Shown here: positions 60,898 through 64,000 of the stretch, one piece after another | Position numbering within the stretch: position 1 is the first letter of the stretch | How the letters are laid out: each line of letters opens with the position of its first letter | Assembly (NCBI RefSeq): GCF_039543505.1 | Contig: NZ_BAABJW010000001.1 | Coordinates: forward strand, 930,001 to 994,000 | Length of the DNA stretch: 64,000 nt | Source of the DNA: Litoribaculum gwangyangense | GTDB lineage: Bacteria; Bacteroidota; Bacteroidia; Flavobacteriales; Flavobacteriaceae | Reading direction: 5' to 3' | Translations under genes and position numbers: made by a program | Notes under the pieces: model-generated | Database searches by the model: none | The model's input: only the letters and a program-made list of their open reading frames with translations | What the model was told of the DNA's origin: nothing

Positions 60898-61224
60898 GTG
60901 GATATTAAAATTAAAATCACAGATAGAGAAGGTGTGTCACATACAGTGTTAGCACCTACAGATATGGCTATGAATCTTATGGAGGTAGTTAGATCTTACG
61001 AATTAGCACCGGAGGGTACTATTGGAGTTTGCGGAGGAATGGTCATGTGTGCTTCATGTCAATGTTATGTGCTAAGTGATACTGAATTACCAGAAATGAC
61101 CGATGATGAAGAAGCTATGCTATCTGAAGCTTTTGATGTCAAGGAAAATAGTAGACTAGGCTGCCAAATTCAAATGACGCCAGAAATGGAAGGTCTTGAA
61201 GTAGAATTGGCTCCTGAGAGTTAA
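60898..61224 (+). CDS. [2Fe-2S] ferredoxin, adrenodoxin-like
   Basis: The 108-residue protein has the adrenodoxin-type cluster pattern: GVCGGMVMCASCQCYV (Cys-x5-Cys-x2-Cys) and a fourth Cys in RLGCQI. The acidic stretch LPEMTDDEEAMLSEAF fits the partner-binding helix of this class. The start is GTG 60898, giving MDIKIKITDREGV. It is divergent from the rnf operon and could supply or accept electrons, although Fe-S assembly and P450-type roles are also known for the family. Confidence 0.9.
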   Translation: MDIKIKITDREGVSHTVLAPTDMAMNLMEVVRSYELAPEGTIGVCGGMVMCASCQCYVLSDTELPEMTDDEEAMLSEAFDVKENSRLGCQIQMTPEMEGLEVELAPES

Positions 61225-61269
61225 TTAGGAATTACTTTATTTAAAGGAATCTTTTAAATCCAAAACAGA

Positions 61270-61295
61270 TGTTTAGTTATAAATCTAACTAAACA
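61270..61295. terminator. Hairpin after the [2Fe-2S] ferredoxin gene
   Basis: TGTTTAGTTA and TAACTAAACA form a 10-bp perfect stem with a six-base loop, 45 bases past the stop. A T run follows only after nine more bases, so termination is likely but less certain. The remaining stretch to 61398 shows nothing I can name. Confidence 0.65.
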
Positions 61296-61398
61296 CAAAG
61301 TTTTTAGTTTAAAGATGTATTCGCCCTGCTTCTTATATGACATTAGTAGTAGCAAATAAAATCCTCTCCTATGGTTTGCGAAGAAAGGCTACTTTTAA

Positions 61399-62298
61399 TT
61401 ATTCTGTCTTGTAATCCAATAGTTTTCTTGGCCCTTCAAGAAGCACTCTAACTATTTGTAAAGTACCTTCATCTGTAGTTTCTATATGCCATTTAATTAA
61501 CGATATTTCTCCGTTTTCAATTTCCATACCCGTTATACTCCTGGGGTGCACGCAACTTCCATCATTAAAAAACGCAATATCTCCTGGATCTGGAAAACGA
61601 GGGCGATGAGTATGCCCAACGATGGTAACCAAGTTATTGTTTTCGGTAATCCATTTTTTGGTTCTTCTCTCTACTTTAATAAGTTCTTTGTAGTTTTTTG
61701 CTGGACTCGTAGGATCTGCAATTCCCATGACGTTTAATGGTTTCCATAAAACTCGAACCATAAATCGGCTCCATTTCCAAAAGAGAAAATTCCACCAATC
61801 AGCCTGATGACCGTGGGTTAAAAAAACCTCCTGTCCAGTGTTGTCATGTTTTAGTATAATGCCTTCATGGTAAGTAATATCTCCAAAAAGTTCAACATGC
61901 TCACCTACTTTGGGGTCGAAAAAAGTTGATAAATGTTTTTTAACATAGTCTGAGTTTCTATAAACCATGTCGTGGTTTCCCCAGATCATGTGTAATTTAT
62001 TATGCTTATGAAATTCTTTCATTAGCATATACACATTTTTGTGTGCATTTAAAATAGACTCAAAAGACAAATTTTCCCAAAGTTCATCACCATCTCCCAA
62101 TTCACAATATTGAAAACCTTGAGTAAAATAATGCTTTAACGCATGAAAATAAATGTTTCTATTATTGGCAAAATCATCAGCAAAACTATTGTCACCACGG
62201 TGGCAATCACTGAAAAGGATAAACTTACTATCATCATCAAAATCAATGATTTTAGCATTTTTATAAGCCTTATCCAATCTCTTTTTGGTTGTAAGCAT
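61399..62298 (-). CDS. Calcineurin-like metallophosphoesterase
   Basis: The 299-residue protein carries the full metal-site set: FILFSDCHRGD (D-x-H), GDGDELWE, MIWGNHDMVY, FLTHGHQADWW and VGHTHRPRF. It resembles LpxH-like UDP-diacylglucosamine hydrolases in motif order but has extra segments, so the substrate is open. No signal peptide is present. The gene is preceded by a 58-base gap to the SGNH gene upstream on the same strand. Confidence 0.85.
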   Translation of the reverse strand: MLTTKKRLDKAYKNAKIIDFDDDSKFILFSDCHRGDNSFADDFANNRNIYFHALKHYFTQGFQYCELGDGDELWENLSFESILNAHKNVYMLMKEFHKHNKLHMIWGNHDMVYRNSDYVKKHLSTFFDPKVGEHVELFGDITYHEGIILKHDNTGQEVFLTHGHQADWWNFLFWKWSRFMVRVLWKPLNVMGIADPTSPAKNYKELIKVERRTKKWITENNNLVTIVGHTHRPRFPDPGDIAFFNDGSCVHPRSITGMEIENGEISLIKWHIETTDEGTLQIVRVLLEGPRKLLDYKTE

Positions 62299-62356
62299 AA
62301 AGTAAAAGTAAACAAAACCTATTAAAAAGAAATGCTGTTCAGCATGTTCGAAAAAA

Positions 62357-63097
62357 TTATTTTTTTAGTTTTTCTATAGCAAAAGGAAGTATGCGTTCAA
62401 CAAATTTACTGTACGCTAATTTTGAAGGATGTAAACCATCTGATGCAACTAAATTGGTATTGTCCAACCCCATTCTAGTAATATCGGTTATGTTTACAAA
62501 GGTTATATTGTTTCCTAAACAATAATTTTCTGCATAGGAGTTATATTTATCTATCTCACTTGATATATTTGTGTCGCCTCTACCAAAGGGTGTGAACGCA
62601 TAATCTGGAATAGAAACAACAATAATATTATTTTTGAGTCGCTTTGCTTTTGCAATAGCCATATTTACAAGTTGAGGAAATTCACTTTCATAAATCGAAA
62701 AAGATTTTCCTTGATATTGATTATTTACGCCGATTAGAAGAGTTACTAAATCATATTCATCTATTAAATTTTCATCCTTTATGGCATTAATAAGATTGGT
62801 GGTTGTCCATCCTGTTCGAGCAATAACTTTTAGATCGAAATTTTTACTGTTTTCGAAATTTAAAATTAAGCTGTCTTTTAATTGTTCAGGAAACCTGCAA
62901 GTTCCGCAAACGCTCGCCCCAATGGTGTAGCTATCACCTAGTGATAATATTTTAATAGTGTTATTAGGCTCGGAATTTTGTTCTTCTTGCTCTTGATTTT
63001 CTACTATTCGATTTTCAACTTCTGAGGGGGCTTCTTCTTTGCTGCAATTGAAACTTAAACTTGTTGACACTATTAATATGAAAACAATCTTTTTCAT
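62357..63097 (-). CDS. SGNH/GDSL-hydrolase lipoprotein
   Basis: The 246-residue protein has a lipoprotein signal (lipid Cys18 in SLSFNCSKEE), a Glu/Asn-rich linker (about 20-46), and an SGNH hydrolase fold: block I SLGDSYTIGAS with Ser56, block III in LLIGVNNQYQG, and block V DGLHPSKLAYSKF with the catalytic Asp and His. Such enzymes de-esterify carbohydrates or lipids. It should be anchored in the periplasm or at the outer membrane. Confidence 0.88.
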   Translation of the reverse strand: MKKIVFILIVSTSLSFNCSKEEAPSEVENRIVENQEQEEQNSEPNNTIKILSLGDSYTIGASVCGTCRFPEQLKDSLILNFENSKNFDLKVIARTGWTTTNLINAIKDENLIDEYDLVTLLIGVNNQYQGKSFSIYESEFPQLVNMAIAKAKRLKNNIIVVSIPDYAFTPFGRGDTNISSEIDKYNSYAENYCLGNNITFVNITDITRMGLDNTNLVASDGLHPSKLAYSKFVERILPFAIEKLKK

Positions 63098-63183
63098 TAA
63101 TTTTTCTGTAAATATTTGAATTTCAAGACTTACAATTTAAAAAATAGCCTGTTCTAAAAAAGAATCAATATTTAATTTTAAGG

Positions 63184-64000
63184 CTATTTAAAGGCATTCA
63201 ATCCTGTAATATCCAATCCTGTAATGAGCAAATGAATATCATGGGTACCTTCATAAGTGATCACACTTTCTAAGTTCATGGAATGACGCATGATACTGTA
63301 TTCACCCGTTATTCCCATTCCTCCCAATATTTGTCTTGCTTCTCTAGCTATATTAATAGCCATGTCAACATTGTTACGCTTAGCCATCGATATTTGTGCT
63401 GAAGTTGCAGTTCCATTTTCACGCATAACTCCCAATCGCCAAGCTAAAAGTTGGGCTTTGGTAATTTCTGTAATCATTTCGGCTAATTTCTTTTGTTGTA
63501 ATTGAAACTGCCCTATAGGTTTTCCAAATTGCATGCGTTCCTTACTGTAGCGCAAAGCGATATCATAACAATCCATGGCAGCGCCAATGGCACCCCAAGC
63601 AATTCCATAACGAGCAGAATCTAAACATCCAAGGGGTGCTCCTAATCCTGATTTGTTTGGCAGTAAATTTTCCTTAGGAACTTTTACATTATCAAAAATA
63701 AGTTCGCCGGTAGCCGATGCCCTCAATGACCATTTATTGTGAGTTTCAGGAGTCGAAAATCCTTGCATTCCACGTTCTACTATTAAACCGTGTATGCGTC
63801 CTTCTTCATTTTTTGCCCAAACTACAGCCACTTGTGCAAAAGGCGCATTACTTATCCACATTTTAGCGCCATTTAATAAATAATGGTCGCCTTTATCTTT
63901 AAAATTCGTAACCATATCGCCAGGATTACTACCATGGTCTGGTTCGGTTAGCCCGAAGCACCCCATCCATTCGCCACTTGCTAATTTTGGTAAATATTTT
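63184..64000 (-). CDS. Acyl-CoA dehydrogenase, glutaryl-CoA dehydrogenase-like (N-terminus beyond window)
   Basis: The frame continues upstream past the window end (KYLPKLASGEWMGCFGLTEP across 64000 to about 63942), so the N-terminal third is missing. The visible part has GCFGLTEPDHGSNPGDM, KMWISNAPFAQVAVVWAK, SARYGIAWGAIGAAMDCYDI, and the catalytic Glu region ESVITYEGTHDIHLLI. The TEPDHGSNP and YEGTHDIH segments are those of glutaryl-CoA dehydrogenase, which makes crotonyl-CoA in lysine and tryptophan breakdown using FAD. Together with the LYS9-like enzyme at 26866-28230 it suggests lysine catabolism. Confidence 0.88.
   Translation of the reverse strand, partial: KYLPKLASGEWMGCFGLTEPDHGSNPGDMVTNFKDKGDHYLLNGAKMWISNAPFAQVAVVWAKNEEGRIHGLIVERGMQGFSTPETHNKWSLRASATGELIFDNVKVPKENLLPNKSGLGAPLGCLDSARYGIAWGAIGAAMDCYDIALRYSKERMQFGKPIGQFQLQQKKLAEMITEITKAQLLAWRLGVMRENGTATSAQISMAKRNNVDMAINIAREARQILGGMGITGEYSIMRHSMNLESVITYEGTHDIHLLITGLDITGLNAFK

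Noticed and set aside
60840..60900. Search for a CRP/FNR-like site for the [2Fe-2S] ferredoxin gene
   Set aside because: At 29.5 bases from its -7 box (about 60842) there is no TGA-N6-TCA core, so this gene is not placed in the proposed regulon.

Overview
The window is from a member of the Bacteroidetes, almost certainly a marine-type Flavobacteriaceae. This rests on low GC, promoters carrying the Bacteroidetes -7 element TAnnTTTG, secreted proteins with a type IX secretion (T9SS) C-terminal sorting domain, families typical of the phylum (DUF3098, DUF4271, DUF4296, DUF6370) and a Bacteroidetes-style LeuRS, Mrp and dihydroorotase. Genus cannot be fixed from the sequence alone. Genes are tightly packed and no gene-free stretch exceeds about 250 bases. 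I see no rRNA, tRNA, CRISPR array, insertion sequence or prophage.

Layout. 1-10 kb: a secreted glucose/sorbosone-dehydrogenase-like protein with a propeller-type repeat tail (cut by the window edge), then an envelope/translation cluster (TonB-like protein, truB, uppP, DUF3098, ftsX) interrupted by a GntP permease and a divergent glycerate kinase, then a DMT exporter and a patatin. 10-17 kb: leuS, a small DUF6370 lipoprotein, a SemiSWEET, a YugP-type zinc peptidase, a membrane-anchored MutS-like ATPase and a thioredoxin/TPR protein. 17-24 kb: LytS/LytTR pair, methionine aminotransferase and omega-amidase (a likely methionine-salvage pair), serine hydrolase, Ig-like lipoprotein, ComF. 24-37 kb: glyS, Lrp regulator, saccharopine dehydrogenase, DUF423, pckA, hemD, DUF4271, a polyprenol-phosphate mannosyltransferase, pyrC, DUF4296, an epimerase and tyrS. 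37-48 kb: LuxE-like adenylating enzyme, two T9SS cargo genes (one almost only a sorting domain), a two-component system, a glycosyltransferase, trmB, LysE, an alkyltransferase-like protein, Mrp and NifU, and an orphan HEPN protein. 61-64 kb: metallophosphoesterase, SGNH lipoprotein, and a glutaryl-CoA dehydrogenase cut by the window edge.

The most striking part is 48.1-61.3 kb, a ferredoxin-centred redox island: single-chain pyruvate:ferredoxin oxidoreductase (nifJ) with its own 2[4Fe-4S] ferredoxin, a divergent 2-oxoacid:ferredoxin oxidoreductase (korAB), a complete Rnf complex (rseC-rnfBCDGEA) and a divergent [2Fe-2S] ferredoxin. As inferred, oxidation of pyruvate and 2-oxoglutarate would reduce ferredoxin, and Rnf would re-oxidise it with NAD+ while pumping ions.

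Between the ferredoxin-nifJ and korAB operons lies a perfect 12-bp inverted repeat containing the CRP/FNR-type core TGA-N6-TCA, with a -7 box at exactly the same distance on each side. A weaker copy of the core sits at that same distance from a -7-like box in front of the rnf operon. This suggests, but does not prove, that one CRP/FNR-family regulator controls all three transcription units.
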